In this document: positions 1-8,393 of the stretch, in pieces
How positions within the stretch are numbered: position 1 is the first letter of the stretch
Layout: every line of letters begins with the position of its first letter
Assembly: GCF_030063445.1 (NCBI RefSeq)
Contig: NZ_JASITD010000001.1
Span: forward strand, 310,001 to 374,000
Direction of reading: 5' to 3'
Source: Hymenobacter sp. H14-R3
Lineage (GTDB): Bacteria; Bacteroidota; Bacteroidia; Cytophagales; Hymenobacteraceae
Length of the DNA: 64,000 nt
Position numbers and translations under genes: made by a program
Notes under the pieces: generated by a model
Databases searched by the model: none
What the model saw: only the letters and a program-made list of their open reading frames with translations
Told to the model about the DNA's origin: nothing

Positions 1-26
1 AATCAATAAATTGCCTAAACCGCGCG

Positions 27-686
27 TCATGCCGCTGCCAGTACCTCAGCATCGTTATGGGCCGGCGAGTTGACGCGCGTGGTGACGGCGTATTCCTTCA
101 TTAGGGCCGTATCGTAGGGCAAGAGCAGCTGCTGGTGTTGCGCGGCGCCCAGGTCGTCGGCGAGCCAGGCGCGCTCGGCCTCGGGCCCGGGCAGGATAAC
201 GGGCATACGGTTGTGCAGCCTGGCCATCAGCTCATTGGGCTCGGTGGTGATGATGGTGAAGGTGGGATGCAGCTCGCCGGTGCTCCGGTCGAGCCACTCG
301 TCCCACAGTCCGGCGAAGGCGAAGGGCTCCTCACTTTGCAGCAGAATGCGGTGCGGAATCTTGCCCCGCTCGGTGGCCTGCCACTCGTAGAATGAGTCGG
401 CCAGCACCAGGCAGCGCCGCCGCGCCAGCAGCTGCCGAAAGCTGGGCTTCTCGGCCAGCGTTTCGGCGCGGGCGTTGATGGGCTTGGGGCCCGTGGCCGG
501 GTCGCGGCTCCAGCTGGGCACCAGGCCCCACTTCACCAGCTGAATCTGGCCGGGGGCGGCGTTGGTAATAATGGGCAGTGCCTGCGAGGGCGCGGCGTTG
601 AACGTAGGCGCGGGGGCGGTAGGCTGGGCGTTAAAACGCTTTGCCAATGCTGGCGCGGGGGTAATCAGGGTGTAGCGACCACACAT
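27..686 (-). CDS. SRAP / HMCES-YedK family protein (abasic-site DNA-protein crosslinker)
   Basis: The 219-residue protein has the full SOS-response-associated peptidase (SRAP) signature. It begins MCGRY, so Cys2 becomes the N-terminal nucleophile once Met is removed. Also present are Asn71 in INARAE, Glu101 in SFYEW and His158 in LHNRMP. Family members (YedK, HMCES) form a covalent thiazolidine link to abasic sites in single-stranded DNA and so protect them. All known active-site positions are intact and the length is normal. The start is fixed by the need for Cys at position 2. It stands alone, with no SOS genes beside it. Family assignment is confident; regulation is not visible. Confidence 0.95.
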   Translation of the reverse strand: MCGRYTLITPAPALAKRFNAQPTAPAPTFNAAPSQALPIITNAAPGQIQLVKWGLVPSWSRDPATGPKPINARAETLAEKPSFRQLLARRRCLVLADSFYEWQATERGKIPHRILLQSEEPFAFAGLWDEWLDRSTGELHPTFTIITTEPNELMARLHNRMPVILPGPEAERAWLADDLGAAQHQQLLLPYDTALMKEYAVTTRVNSPAHNDAEVLAAA

Positions 687-848
687 AGCGGCTAAAAGGG
701 AAATTATCGGGAAATGGATAAACTATCCCCTTTTACGGCCCAACTGCCTTATCAGATTAGTAGACATAATCTGTAGGCATCAATAAAAAGCAGGCTTTTT
801 AATTTTAAACGCGCTGCTTCAAGTAGTTGAGATAATTTCCTACGCACT
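687..848. other. AT-rich intergenic stretch
   Basis: This separates the SRAP gene from the 3' end of the T9SS cargo gene, both on the minus strand. It is clearly richer in A and T than its neighbours. The only structure seen is a tight self-complementary run at 785-800 (AAAAAGC/GCTTTTT), which might help end transcription of the cargo gene. No coding potential seen. Confidence 0.4.
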
Positions 849-1916
849 TCACTCCAGCGTTATGCGCTGACTACTCGCCGCTCCATCGGCCCGCTGCACC
901 CACAGCGTGTACAACCCCGCCGGCAGGCTGCGCACTGCTAACGTGTGCGCATCGCCCGCGTCGGGCAGGGTTTGGCTCAGCACCGTCTGGCCAAGCGCGT
1001 TGAACAAACGCACGGTGGCCGCGGGCGCGGCCAGGCCGGCGGGTAGCCGCCAAGTCAGGCGGCCGCCGGTAACGGGGTTGGGATAGACCTCGAGGATGCC
1101 CGCCCCAGTGCGGGCGGCCGCTACCCCCAGCACCCCGGCCAGCCGGGCGGTAGCGCGGGCCGAGTTGGTGGTCGTGGGCTGGCTGGGCGCGGGCGGGCAG
1201 ATAGTGGAGACGCTCACCGTGTACCCCACGCCCGGCCGCAGGCCCCGCAGCAACACGGGCGGGGTTGGCGGAGCGGGGGCCACTACCTGCACCGGCCCGC
1301 CCGCTGCCTGGTACGTAACCTGGTAGCCCGAGGCACCCGCCACTGACGCAAACGAAACGCTGGCCACCGAATCGGTCAGGCGCGTGAGCCGCACGCCACT
1401 GGGTTTCACGCAGGCTACCGAATCCACGAAGCTGCACTGCAAGCTCAGCTCGAAAGCACCCGTGGCCGTGGGGCTGGTGCCCGTCACGAACAGATAATAC
1501 TGCACGCCGGCCGTGGCCGGGAACGACAGCGTGGACGCGCTGCCGCAACCCGGCGCGTTGTCGTTGCCGCCGAGGCAGCCGCTGTATAGGTCGAATGCGA
1601 ACAGCCGGGTGTCAAAATCCTTAGCGGCCCCGCAGGTGCTAGCCTGGTACGTGCCGCTGGTAGGAGCCGTGAACCGATAAAACAGGCCCGGCGTGCCCAG
1701 GAAGCCGCCGGCGCAAGTGCCGCGCGGGGCATTAGCCACGCGGGCCCCCGCCGTGCTGGCCACCAGACGCTGCCCGCAGGCAATGGGCAGGGCCCTGCCA
1801 AGGGAATCGTTCGGGGGAGGCGTTTGGGCGTGGGCCGCCAGCGCGGCCCCGCTGAGCAGCATCAGCAGCAGCGCTATGTGGCGAAAACTAACGCGGAGTA
1901 CCTGGTTGATGCGCAT
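849..1916 (-). CDS. Secreted PPC-like/fibronectin III protein with T9SS sorting domain
   Basis: The 355-residue protein has a signal peptide (about 1-30, ending AAHAQ). A beta-rich domain of roughly residues 35-165 resembles bacterial pre-peptidase C-terminal (PPC) domains, with NDS near its start, a FYRFTAP motif and paired Cys. A fibronectin type III-like domain follows (about 168-255). The C-terminal ~80 residues carry the T9SS type A sorting signature, with EVYPNPV, a LFNALGQ turn and LPAGLYTL. The predicted route is Sec export, then T9SS secretion and surface attachment. No catalytic domain is visible, so a binding or adhesion role is inferred. Flanking genes give no functional hint. Confidence 0.85.
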   Translation of the reverse strand: MRINQVLRVSFRHIALLLMLLSGAALAAHAQTPPPNDSLGRALPIACGQRLVASTAGARVANAPRGTCAGGFLGTPGLFYRFTAPTSGTYQASTCGAAKDFDTRLFAFDLYSGCLGGNDNAPGCGSASTLSFPATAGVQYYLFVTGTSPTATGAFELSLQCSFVDSVACVKPSGVRLTRLTDSVASVSFASVAGASGYQVTYQAAGGPVQVVAPAPPTPPVLLRGLRPGVGYTVSVSTICPPAPSQPTTTNSARATARLAGVLGVAAARTGAGILEVYPNPVTGGRLTWRLPAGLAAPAATVRLFNALGQTVLSQTLPDAGDAHTLAVRSLPAGLYTLWVQRADGAASSQRITLE

Positions 1917-2016
1917 TGGCGTAACAGATTAGGATTTAGTGAATAACCATCTATGAGCTAACTAGCATCTAGCCAATTGGTTGCTCTTTTTAATGGGTGT
2001 TAGCCTAAAATGCCAA

Positions 2017-2048
2017 AAACCCCATCTGACTTGCGTCAAATGGGGTTT
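2017..2048 (-). terminator. Hairpin terminator downstream of the GT35 gene
   Basis: A 9-bp perfect stem (AAACCCCAT / ATGGGGTTT) with a 14-nt loop lies about 40 nt past the phosphorylase stop codon. On the minus strand the stem is followed by TTTGGCATTTT, a fair T-rich tail. Confidence 0.6.
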
Positions 2049-2089
2049 GAAAGTGAGCTTAGCGTTGCCGGGCCGCCGGGGGCCGGTTG

Positions 2090-3739
2090 CTAGGCCTTGT
2101 ACAGCTGCTCGTAGTACTCCTTGGCCATGCGGCCGCTTTCGAACTCGGGCTCCACGTCCTTCATGCTGGCTTTCACCACTTTGAGGAACTGCTTGGGCTG
2201 GTCGTAGTACATGGGCACCACCGTTTTTTCGAGCACGGTGAGCAGGTTATCGGCCTCCATAGTGTCCTTGGTTTCGTCGGGCAGGGTCACGTCGGCGTGG
2301 GTGATGAGGAAGCAGTTTTCACCGTCTTCGGCAAATTCCGGAATCCAGCCGTCGGCGATGCTCACGCTCACGCTGGCGTTCATGGCGGCGGTCATGCCGC
2401 TGGTGCCGCTGGCCTCACGCGGGTAGCGCGGGGTATTCAGCCAGAGGTCGGAGCCTTTCTTCATCTCGGCCGACAATGCCAGCTCGTAGCCCGTGAGCAC
2501 GGCGCAGCGCTTGAGGCGCTTGGTCTTGCGGATAATATTGTTGAAAATGTCGATGGCGCCGTAGTCTTTCGGGTAGGGCTTGCCCGCCCAGATAACCTGC
2601 ACCGGGCGCTCGTCATTGCTCACCAATTTCACAAAGCGCTCAAAATCATGCATGATGAGGTCGGCGCGCTTGTAGGCGGCAAAGCGGCGGGCCCACACAA
2701 TGGTCAGCACATCGGGGTCGAGGAGCGTGCCCGTCTGGTCGGCCACTATTTTGAAAAACTCCACCTTCATGGCGCGCTTGCGGGCCAGCAGGGCGGCATC
2801 ATCCTTGGCCTTGAGGGCGGCGGCCAGTTGGGTATCGCGCCAGTAGGTGCCGTTTTGGGCGTTGGTGATGGAGATGATGGGGCAAATGCCCTCGTAGTGG
2901 CCCCACATTTCGCGGGCCACCTCGCCGTGCACCTTGCTCACGCCGTTGGCCTTGCGGGCAAAGCGTAGGGCGGTGAGCGTGTAATTGAGCGTATCGCCGT
3001 CGAGGCGGGCTACCCGGCGAATTTCATCCAGCGGCACGCCGGCGAAGAAGCTCATGTCCTGGAGCAGCTTGAGGGGGCGCTCCTCGTTGCCGGCCAGCTC
3101 GGGCGTGTGGGTGGTGAACACCAGGCGCTTCTGCACCTCGGCCAGGTCGTGGTTGTGCTTGGCGTAGAGGAAAAATGCCAGCGGCAGGCCGTGGCCCTCG
3201 TTGAGGTGGTAGATGTCGGTTTGGCGGCCCAGGATGTCGAGCAGCTGGCCGCCGCCCGCGCCCAGCACAATGCTCTGGGCTACGCGGGTGGCCGCGTCGG
3301 GGTCGTAGAGGTGGTGCGAGATGGTTCGCGAGAGGTGGTCGTTTTCCTCAATATCGGTGGTGAGGAAGAACATGGGCGCGGTGCCAAACGTGTCGGGGGC
3401 CAGGTAAAGCGCCTTCACAAACACCTGGGCGTCGTGAATGGTAATCGGAAACACGATGCCGGTGTCTTCCAGAAACGAGTACTGCTTGTGCAGAAACTCG
3501 GCCTTCATGGTCTGGTCGGGGTTGCGCACCTGGTCGTAGTAGCCGTAGGTCCACAGCATGCCGATGCCGATGAGGTTTTGCTTGAGCTCGTAGGCCGAGC
3601 GCATGTGCGAGCCGGCCAGGAAGCCCAGGCCCCCCGAATAAATTTTCAGGCTCTGGTCGAGGGCAAACTCCATCGAGAAGTAAGCCGCGGCCGCCTTGTA
3701 TTTGGCCGCTGGGGCCGCCATTTTAAATTGAAATGCCAT
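2090..3739 (-). CDS. Short-type alpha-glucan phosphorylase homologue (GT35) lacking the PLP lysine
   Basis: This 549-residue protein belongs to GT35. It has YFSMEFAL and IYSGGLG near the N-terminus, then LNEGHGLPLAFF, FTTHTPELAG, ARRFAAYKR and EASGTSGM. GT35 enzymes release glucose-1-phosphate from alpha-glucans using pyridoxal phosphate (PLP) bound to a Lys that follows EASGTSGM or EASGTGNM. Here that residue is Thr450 (EASGTSGMT), so the usual Schiff-base lysine is absent. At 549 residues it is also shorter than classical phosphorylases (about 800). There is no signal peptide, so it is cytoplasmic. It is divergent from the amylase gene cluster, with 247 bp between starts. A minus-strand TACCTTGC near 3838 is a possible -7 box. 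Fold is certain; phosphorylase activity is doubtful. Confidence 0.85.
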   Translation of the reverse strand: MAFQFKMAAPAAKYKAAAAYFSMEFALDQSLKIYSGGLGFLAGSHMRSAYELKQNLIGIGMLWTYGYYDQVRNPDQTMKAEFLHKQYSFLEDTGIVFPITIHDAQVFVKALYLAPDTFGTAPMFFLTTDIEENDHLSRTISHHLYDPDAATRVAQSIVLGAGGGQLLDILGRQTDIYHLNEGHGLPLAFFLYAKHNHDLAEVQKRLVFTTHTPELAGNEERPLKLLQDMSFFAGVPLDEIRRVARLDGDTLNYTLTALRFARKANGVSKVHGEVAREMWGHYEGICPIISITNAQNGTYWRDTQLAAALKAKDDAALLARKRAMKVEFFKIVADQTGTLLDPDVLTIVWARRFAAYKRADLIMHDFERFVKLVSNDERPVQVIWAGKPYPKDYGAIDIFNNIIRKTKRLKRCAVLTGYELALSAEMKKGSDLWLNTPRYPREASGTSGMTAAMNASVSVSIADGWIPEFAEDGENCFLITHADVTLPDETKDTMEADNLLTVLEKTVVPMYYDQPKQFLKVVKASMKDVEPEFESGRMAKEYYEQLYKA

Positions 3740-3986
3740 GAAGAAAAGGGAGTGGTGCGTAGGTACTTGGTTGTTGCTAAGGCGGTTCGGAGCAGTAAAG
3801 GAAGCGCCCGCACCCTAAAGCTAGCGGGGCGGCAAGGTAAGTCGATGTATTTTGCTTTGCTGTTAGCCAGCTTGTTACCGCAATGGTTTGCGGAGCAAAA
3901 CCGGCGCCTGTAGCCGGCCGCAAGCTGCGCTGGCCACCCGGCGGCACCTACTCTTTCTCCCACCTTTCTCCTTCATTATCAAGCTT
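3740..3986. promoter_or_regulatory. Divergent promoter region between GT35 and amylase genes
   Basis: This 247-bp spacer separates two divergent alpha-glucan genes and must hold promoters for both. Candidates resembling the Bacteroidota -7 box TAnnTTTG are TATTTTGC on the plus strand near 3848 and TACCTTGC on the minus strand near 3838. Neither is a perfect match, and no operator repeats stand out. Confidence 0.4.
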
Positions 3987-5846
3987 ATGCGAATTTTTCG
4001 CTCGTTTTTGCTAGCGGCGGGTTCGGCCCTGCTGCTGGCTACCGCGCCGGCCCTGGCCGCGCCGCCCGCCGCGCCGGCTGCCCGCATCGACCCCACCTAC
4101 TGGTTTGTGGGCATGAAAAACCCCAAGCTCCAGCTGCTGGTCAACGCCCCCGGCATTGCGGCCGACCAGGTGGCGCTGGCTACCTACCCCGGCGTAACGC
4201 TAGACGGCTTTCAGAAGCTCGAAAGCACTAACTACCTGATTGTGAACCTCACGGTGAGCCCGCAGGCCCAGCCGGGCAAGCTCAAGCTGCAATTCACGGG
4301 GCCCAAGCCATTCACGTACAGCTACGAGCTGCGCCCACGCAACCAAGACCCAGCCCGCACGCAGGGCCTCACGCAGGCCGACTTCATCTACATGCTGATG
4401 CCGGACCGCTTCTCGAATGGCAACCCCAAAAACGACGTGGTGAAGGGCACCCGCGTGAACCACGTGGCCCGCGACTCGATGTATGCCCGCCACGGCGGCG
4501 ACTTGCAGGGCATCCAAAACCACTTTGCGTACTTCAAGCAGCTGGGCGTCACCACCATCTGGCCCACGCCGGTGGTGGAAAACGACATGCCCAAGGCCAG
4601 CTACCACGGCTACGCCGTAACCGACTGCTACAAAGTGGACCCGCGCTACGGCACCAACGCCGAGTACGTGCAGTTTGTGAAAGCAGCTCACGGCCAAGGC
4701 CTTAAGGTGGTGCAGGATATCGTGCTCAACCACTGGGGCAGCTACCACCACTTGTTTCTGGACAAGCCGGCGGCCGACTGGTTTCACCAGTTCCCGACGT
4801 TCACGCGCAGCAACTACAACGCCTTTGCCCTCAACGACCCCTACGGCTCCAAAATTGACCGCAAGCTGGAAAACGACGGCTGGTTTGACACCACCATGCC
4901 CGACGTGAACCAGAGCAACCCACTGGTAGCTACCTACCTGATTCAGAACTTCTTGTGGTGGGTCGAAAGCACCGGCCTCGATGGCTACCGTATTGATACC
5001 TACCCCTATTCGGAGCTGAATTTCCTCATGGCCTGGGGCAAAGCCATCGCCGACGAATACCCCAAGTTGGCCGTGTTTGGCGAGGCCTGGGAAGGCACCG
5101 AGGCCGAGCAGGCCTTTTTCGCCCAAAACATCCTACCGCCCGTCAACGGCTTCAAGTCGAACCTGCCCGGCGTGCTCGATTTTCAGGTTTGCTTCGGCAT
5201 CGGCGACGCGCTGAAGGGCGACAACGGCGACTTTACCAAGCTCTACCACGCCTTGCAGGGCGACTGGCTCTACACCGACGCCACGCGCAACGTGCCCTTC
5301 CTCGATAACCACGACATGAGCCGCTTCTACTCGGTTATTGGCGAAGACTTTAACAAGTATAAGATGGGCCTGGCCTGGCTGCTCACGCTGCGCGGCACGC
5401 CCCAACTCTACTACGGTACTGAGGTGCTGATGAAGAACTTTTCGGACCCCGACGGCAAGGTGCGCGAGGACTTCCCGGGCGGCTGGGCCGGGGATAAAAC
5501 CAACTACTTCACCCAGCGCAGCGGGCCGGCCGGCGCGGCCTTCGACTACGTGAGCAAGCTGGCAAATTACCGGAAATCGCACCCGGTATTGAGCAGCGGC
5601 AAGCTGATGCAGTTTATTCCGCAGGATGGGGTTTACACGTACTTCCGGTACAAGGAAGGGGGTGAGTGCGTGATGATTATCGCCAACAACACCACGGCCG
5701 AGAAGAAGGTCGATGGCACCCGCTTCGCCGAGCGCACCAAGGGTTTTTCGTCGGGCGTGGAGGTGACTAGTGGGGCCGTTGTCGGCGACTTGAAGGCGTT
5801 GGTGGTGCCGGCGCACACGGCTTGGGTGGTGGAGTTGCGGAAGTAG
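3987..5846 (+). CDS. Exported GH13 alpha-amylase / neopullulanase-type enzyme
   Basis: An ATG at 3987 gives a 619-residue protein with a clean signal peptide (MRIFRSFLLAAG to ALAAPP). The longer open frame from a TTG at 3888 would bury this signal. Residues ~30-125 match the cyclomaltodextrinase N-terminal domain (YWFVGMKNP near its start). The GH13 barrel follows, with catalytic nucleophile Asp337 (DGYRID), acid/base Glu366 (FGEAW) and transition-state Asp443 (LDNHD). A C-terminal beta domain ends in VVELRK. The layout is that of SusA-like neopullulanases, which cut alpha-1,4 bonds in starch and pullulan, probably in the periplasm. It heads the plus-strand part of the glucan block with the GH13 gene at 6389 and the MFS gene at 8394. 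Confidence 0.9.
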   Translation: MRIFRSFLLAAGSALLLATAPALAAPPAAPAARIDPTYWFVGMKNPKLQLLVNAPGIAADQVALATYPGVTLDGFQKLESTNYLIVNLTVSPQAQPGKLKLQFTGPKPFTYSYELRPRNQDPARTQGLTQADFIYMLMPDRFSNGNPKNDVVKGTRVNHVARDSMYARHGGDLQGIQNHFAYFKQLGVTTIWPTPVVENDMPKASYHGYAVTDCYKVDPRYGTNAEYVQFVKAAHGQGLKVVQDIVLNHWGSYHHLFLDKPAADWFHQFPTFTRSNYNAFALNDPYGSKIDRKLENDGWFDTTMPDVNQSNPLVATYLIQNFLWWVESTGLDGYRIDTYPYSELNFLMAWGKAIADEYPKLAVFGEAWEGTEAEQAFFAQNILPPVNGFKSNLPGVLDFQVCFGIGDALKGDNGDFTKLYHALQGDWLYTDATRNVPFLDNHDMSRFYSVIGEDFNKYKMGLAWLLTLRGTPQLYYGTEVLMKNFSDPDGKVREDFPGGWAGDKTNYFTQRSGPAGAAFDYVSKLANYRKSHPVLSSGKLMQFIPQDGVYTYFRYKEGGECVMIIANNTTAEKKVDGTRFAERTKGFSSGVEVTSGAVVGDLKALVVPAHTAWVVELRK

Positions 5847-5860
5847 TTTCGTTCTTTGGA

Positions 5861-5906
5861 TTTTTAGCCCGCAGAGGGCGCAGAGGTTTTCGCAGATGAC
5901 GCAGAA
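5861..5906 (+). repeat. Left inverted-repeat arm of the GxxExxY cassette
   Basis: Bases 5861-5895 are the reverse complement of 6299-6333 with 34 of 35 positions matching, and similarity continues a further ~10 nt inward. The arm is built of CGCAGA units spaced 9, 12 and 9 nt apart. The start codon of the enclosed gene (5896) lies inside it. Confidence 0.9.
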
Positions 5907-6330
5907 GCACGAGAACGATGTATCTTTTTTGATTAGGAAAGCGGCTTATAACCTGCACGTTGCGCTGGGTCCCGGTTTGCTGGAATCGGTGTATGAAACG
6001 CTGCTGGCGCACGAGTTGCGCAAGCTGGGGCTGGAGGTGCAAACACAAGTGGCACTGCCGGTGGTGTACGATGGCCTACGCTTGGAAAGCGGTTTCCGCA
6101 TGGATTTGCTGGTTGAAAACCTGGTGGTAGTCGAGCTAAAATCAGTCGAAATCCTGCTCGAAGTTCACCACATGCAACTACTCACCTACCTCAAGCTTTC
6201 CGGCTACAAGCTGGGCCTGCTCATCAATTTCAACGTGCCCTACATCAAAAGCGTCATCTTCCGAAAAGTGAGCGGCCTGATAGAACAATCAGCGTCTTCT
6301 GCGAAAACCTCCGCGCCCTCTGCGGGCTAA
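5896..6330 (+). CDS. GxxExxY family protein (PD-(D/E)XK-like fold)
   Basis: This 144-residue protein shows the naming motif as Gly27-x-x-Glu30-x-x-Tyr33 (GLLESVY). It also carries a PD-(D/E)XK nuclease-like core: Asp70 in FRMDLLV and Glu80-Leu-Lys82 in VVELKS. The family is widespread with no settled function; the core suggests a nuclease or nuclease-derived fold. Both ends of the reading frame lie inside inverted repeats. The first residues (MTQK) come from the left arm. The last eleven (SSAKTSAPSAG) and the stop come from the right arm. The gene sits between two amylase genes with which it has no evident link, which suggests insertion as a unit. Confidence 0.9.
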   Translation: MTQKHENDVSFLIRKAAYNLHVALGPGLLESVYETLLAHELRKLGLEVQTQVALPVVYDGLRLESGFRMDLLVENLVVVELKSVEILLEVHHMQLLTYLKLSGYKLGLLINFNVPYIKSVIFRKVSGLIEQSASSAKTSAPSAG

Positions 6331-6333
6331 AAA
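6289..6333 (+). repeat. Right inverted-repeat arm of the GxxExxY cassette
   Basis: This mirrors 5861-5906. It encodes the C-terminal residues and the TAA stop of the GxxExxY protein, and may also act as a terminator because the RNA would end in a long GC-rich stem before GCUAAAAA. Confidence 0.9.
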
Positions 6334-6388
6334 CACCCACGCCGCCCACCCGAATCCCCACCAACTACTTCTTACCTTACCGCCGCCT

Positions 6389-8218
6389 ATGAAAAACCTG
6401 ACGCTGGCGGCCAGTTTACTGGCTTTAACCGCCTTCACCCCGCCCCTTATGCCCGTGGCCAACCCGACCGCCCCCGCTCAGGACAATGACCCGAACACCA
6501 CTGCCGAAGTCCCGCAGGATAATAAGCTCATTATCTATCAGTTGCTGCCCCGGCTCTTCGGCAACAAAGTGGCCCTGAATAAGACCTACGGCACAGTGCT
6601 GGAAAACGGCAGCGGCAAGTTCAACGACATCAACGACCTGGCCCTCACCAAAATAAAGGAGATGGGCGTGTCCCACGTGTGGTACACCGGCATTCTGGAG
6701 CACGCCACCATGACGGCCTACCCCGCTGCCGGCCTGCCCGCCGACGATGCCGACGTGGTGAAAGGCCGCGCCGGCTCGCCCTACGCCGTGAAAGACTACT
6801 ACGACGTAGACCCCGACCTGGCCGTGAACAAGGCCAAGCGCATGGACGAGTTCGAGAGCCTCATCCAACGCACCCACGCCCACGGCCTGAAGCTGATTAT
6901 CGACTTCATTCCCAACCACGTAGCGCGCTCGTACCACTCCAATGCCAAGCCGGATGGCGTGGTAGACCTGGGTGAAAAAGACGATAAAACCAAGTCCTTT
7001 GCGCCCAACAACAACTTCTACTACCTGCCCGGCGAGCACTTTGTGGTGCCGGCCGGCTACAACCCGCTCGGCGCGCTCAAGGGCCCCGGCGAGGATGGCA
7101 AGTACGCCGAGTTTCCGGCCAAAGCCACTGGCAATGACGTGTTTACGGCCACGCCCAAGATTGACGACTGGTTTGAGACGGTGAAACTCAACTACGGCGT
7201 CGATTACCAGCACAACCGCGCCCTGCACTTCGAGCCCGTGCCCGACACCTGGAAAAAGATGCGCGACATCCTGGTGTACTGGACCGAAAAAGGCGTGGAC
7301 GGCTTCCGCTGCGACATGGCCGAGATGGTCCCCGTCGAGTTCTGGGCCTACGTCATCCCGGAACTGAAAAAGGTGAAGCCCACGCTCGTCTTCATCGGCG
7401 AAGCTTATAATGCCAAGGAGTACAGCACCTACCTCACCAAGGGCCACTTCGATTTTCTCTACGACAAGGTGGGCCTCTACGATGGCCTGCGCCGCCTCAT
7501 GCGCCAGGAAGGCACCACCGAGGACATCACCCAGGCGTGGAAAACGGAGAGCAGGGGCTTCGGCTCGCATATGCTACGCTTCCTGGAAAACCATGACGAG
7601 CAGCGCATTGCGTCCAAGGAATTTGCCACCAACCCGCGCCGCGCCATTCCGGCCATGACGGTGAGCGCCACGCTGGGCAGCGGCCCCGTAATGCTCTACA
7701 TGGGCCAGGAAGTGGGCGAGCCCGCCCTAGGCAGCGAAGGCTTTTCGAGCGCCGATGGCCGCACCAGCATCTTCGACTACTGGGGCGTGCCCGAGCACCA
7801 AAAGTGGATGAACCAGGGCAAATTTGACGGGGCCAAGCTGAGCCCCGAGCAAAAGCAGCTGCGCGATTTTTACGTGCGCCTGCTCACGCTGGCAGGTAGC
7901 AGCGAGGCCATCCGCCGGGGCCAGTTCTACGAGCTGCAGGATGCCAACAACCTCGGCAAGGAGTACGACCAGCGCAAGCTCTACACCTTCGTGCGCTACA
8001 CCCGAGGCCAGCAGGTGCTGGTGGTCGTCAACTTCAGCGACACCAAAACCTACCGGCCCAACCTGCTCATTCCGGCCGCAGTGTTGCAGCGCATGGGCCT
8101 CGACCCCCAGCACGTGTACACCTACAAAGACCTGCTAAACGGTGGAGCCCCCAAGGCCGCCCTCAACCTCACCCTGGAGCCGCTCAGCGCCATGGTACTG
8201 GAGCTGAGCCCCCGTTAG
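6389..8218 (+). CDS. Exported GH13 alpha-amylase family protein
   Basis: The 609-residue protein has a signal peptide (MKNLTLAASLLALTAFTPP). The GH13 barrel has IIYQLLPRLF at its start and FIPNHV as conserved region I. The catalytic residues are nucleophile Asp309 (GFRCDM), acid/base Glu338 (IGEAY) and Asp403 (LENHD). A C-terminal beta sandwich closes the protein. It is a different GH13 subtype from the upstream enzyme, lacking the cyclomaltodextrinase N-domain and carrying a long insert around residues 190-270. It probably hydrolyses maltodextrins in the periplasm or outside the cell. It was likely co-transcribed with the upstream amylase before the GxxExxY cassette arrived. Exact specificity cannot be told. 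Confidence 0.9.
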   Translation: MKNLTLAASLLALTAFTPPLMPVANPTAPAQDNDPNTTAEVPQDNKLIIYQLLPRLFGNKVALNKTYGTVLENGSGKFNDINDLALTKIKEMGVSHVWYTGILEHATMTAYPAAGLPADDADVVKGRAGSPYAVKDYYDVDPDLAVNKAKRMDEFESLIQRTHAHGLKLIIDFIPNHVARSYHSNAKPDGVVDLGEKDDKTKSFAPNNNFYYLPGEHFVVPAGYNPLGALKGPGEDGKYAEFPAKATGNDVFTATPKIDDWFETVKLNYGVDYQHNRALHFEPVPDTWKKMRDILVYWTEKGVDGFRCDMAEMVPVEFWAYVIPELKKVKPTLVFIGEAYNAKEYSTYLTKGHFDFLYDKVGLYDGLRRLMRQEGTTEDITQAWKTESRGFGSHMLRFLENHDEQRIASKEFATNPRRAIPAMTVSATLGSGPVMLYMGQEVGEPALGSEGFSSADGRTSIFDYWGVPEHQKWMNQGKFDGAKLSPEQKQLRDFYVRLLTLAGSSEAIRRGQFYELQDANNLGKEYDQRKLYTFVRYTRGQQVLVVVNFSDTKTYRPNLLIPAAVLQRMGLDPQHVYTYKDLLNGGAPKAALNLTLEPLSAMVLELSPR

Positions 8219-8236
8219 CATTGGGCTTGGGTGTTG

Positions 8237-8308
8237 ATTAAAAATGATAAATTAAAAATTGAAAGCCTGACAACCAGATTTTTTAATTTTTGATTTATCA
8301 TTTTTAAT
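8237..8308. repeat. AT-rich palindrome after the amylase gene
   Basis: Arms 8237-8260 and 8285-8308 (24 nt, 23 pair) enclose a 24-nt loop. The arms are almost entirely A and T (ATTAAAAATGATAAAT), unlike the GC-rich surroundings. It could act as a terminator or be a relic of a dispersed repeat. Confidence 0.8.
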
Positions 8309-8393
8309 TCCCCGCTAAGCCTCTTCAAGCAGTCCCGGAAACGCTCCGCATGACTGCGTCTCTTTTTATCCCACCCTTATTATTTCTCTTTCT

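Noticed and set aside
3888..3986. Earlier start for the first amylase
   Set aside because: It begins at TTG and would place 33 residues before a clear signal peptide.
6425..7570. A 381-codon open frame antisense to the second amylase gene
   Set aside because: Its translation is Val-, His- and Gly-rich with no recognisable family, and the plus strand carries intact GH13 catalytic motifs.
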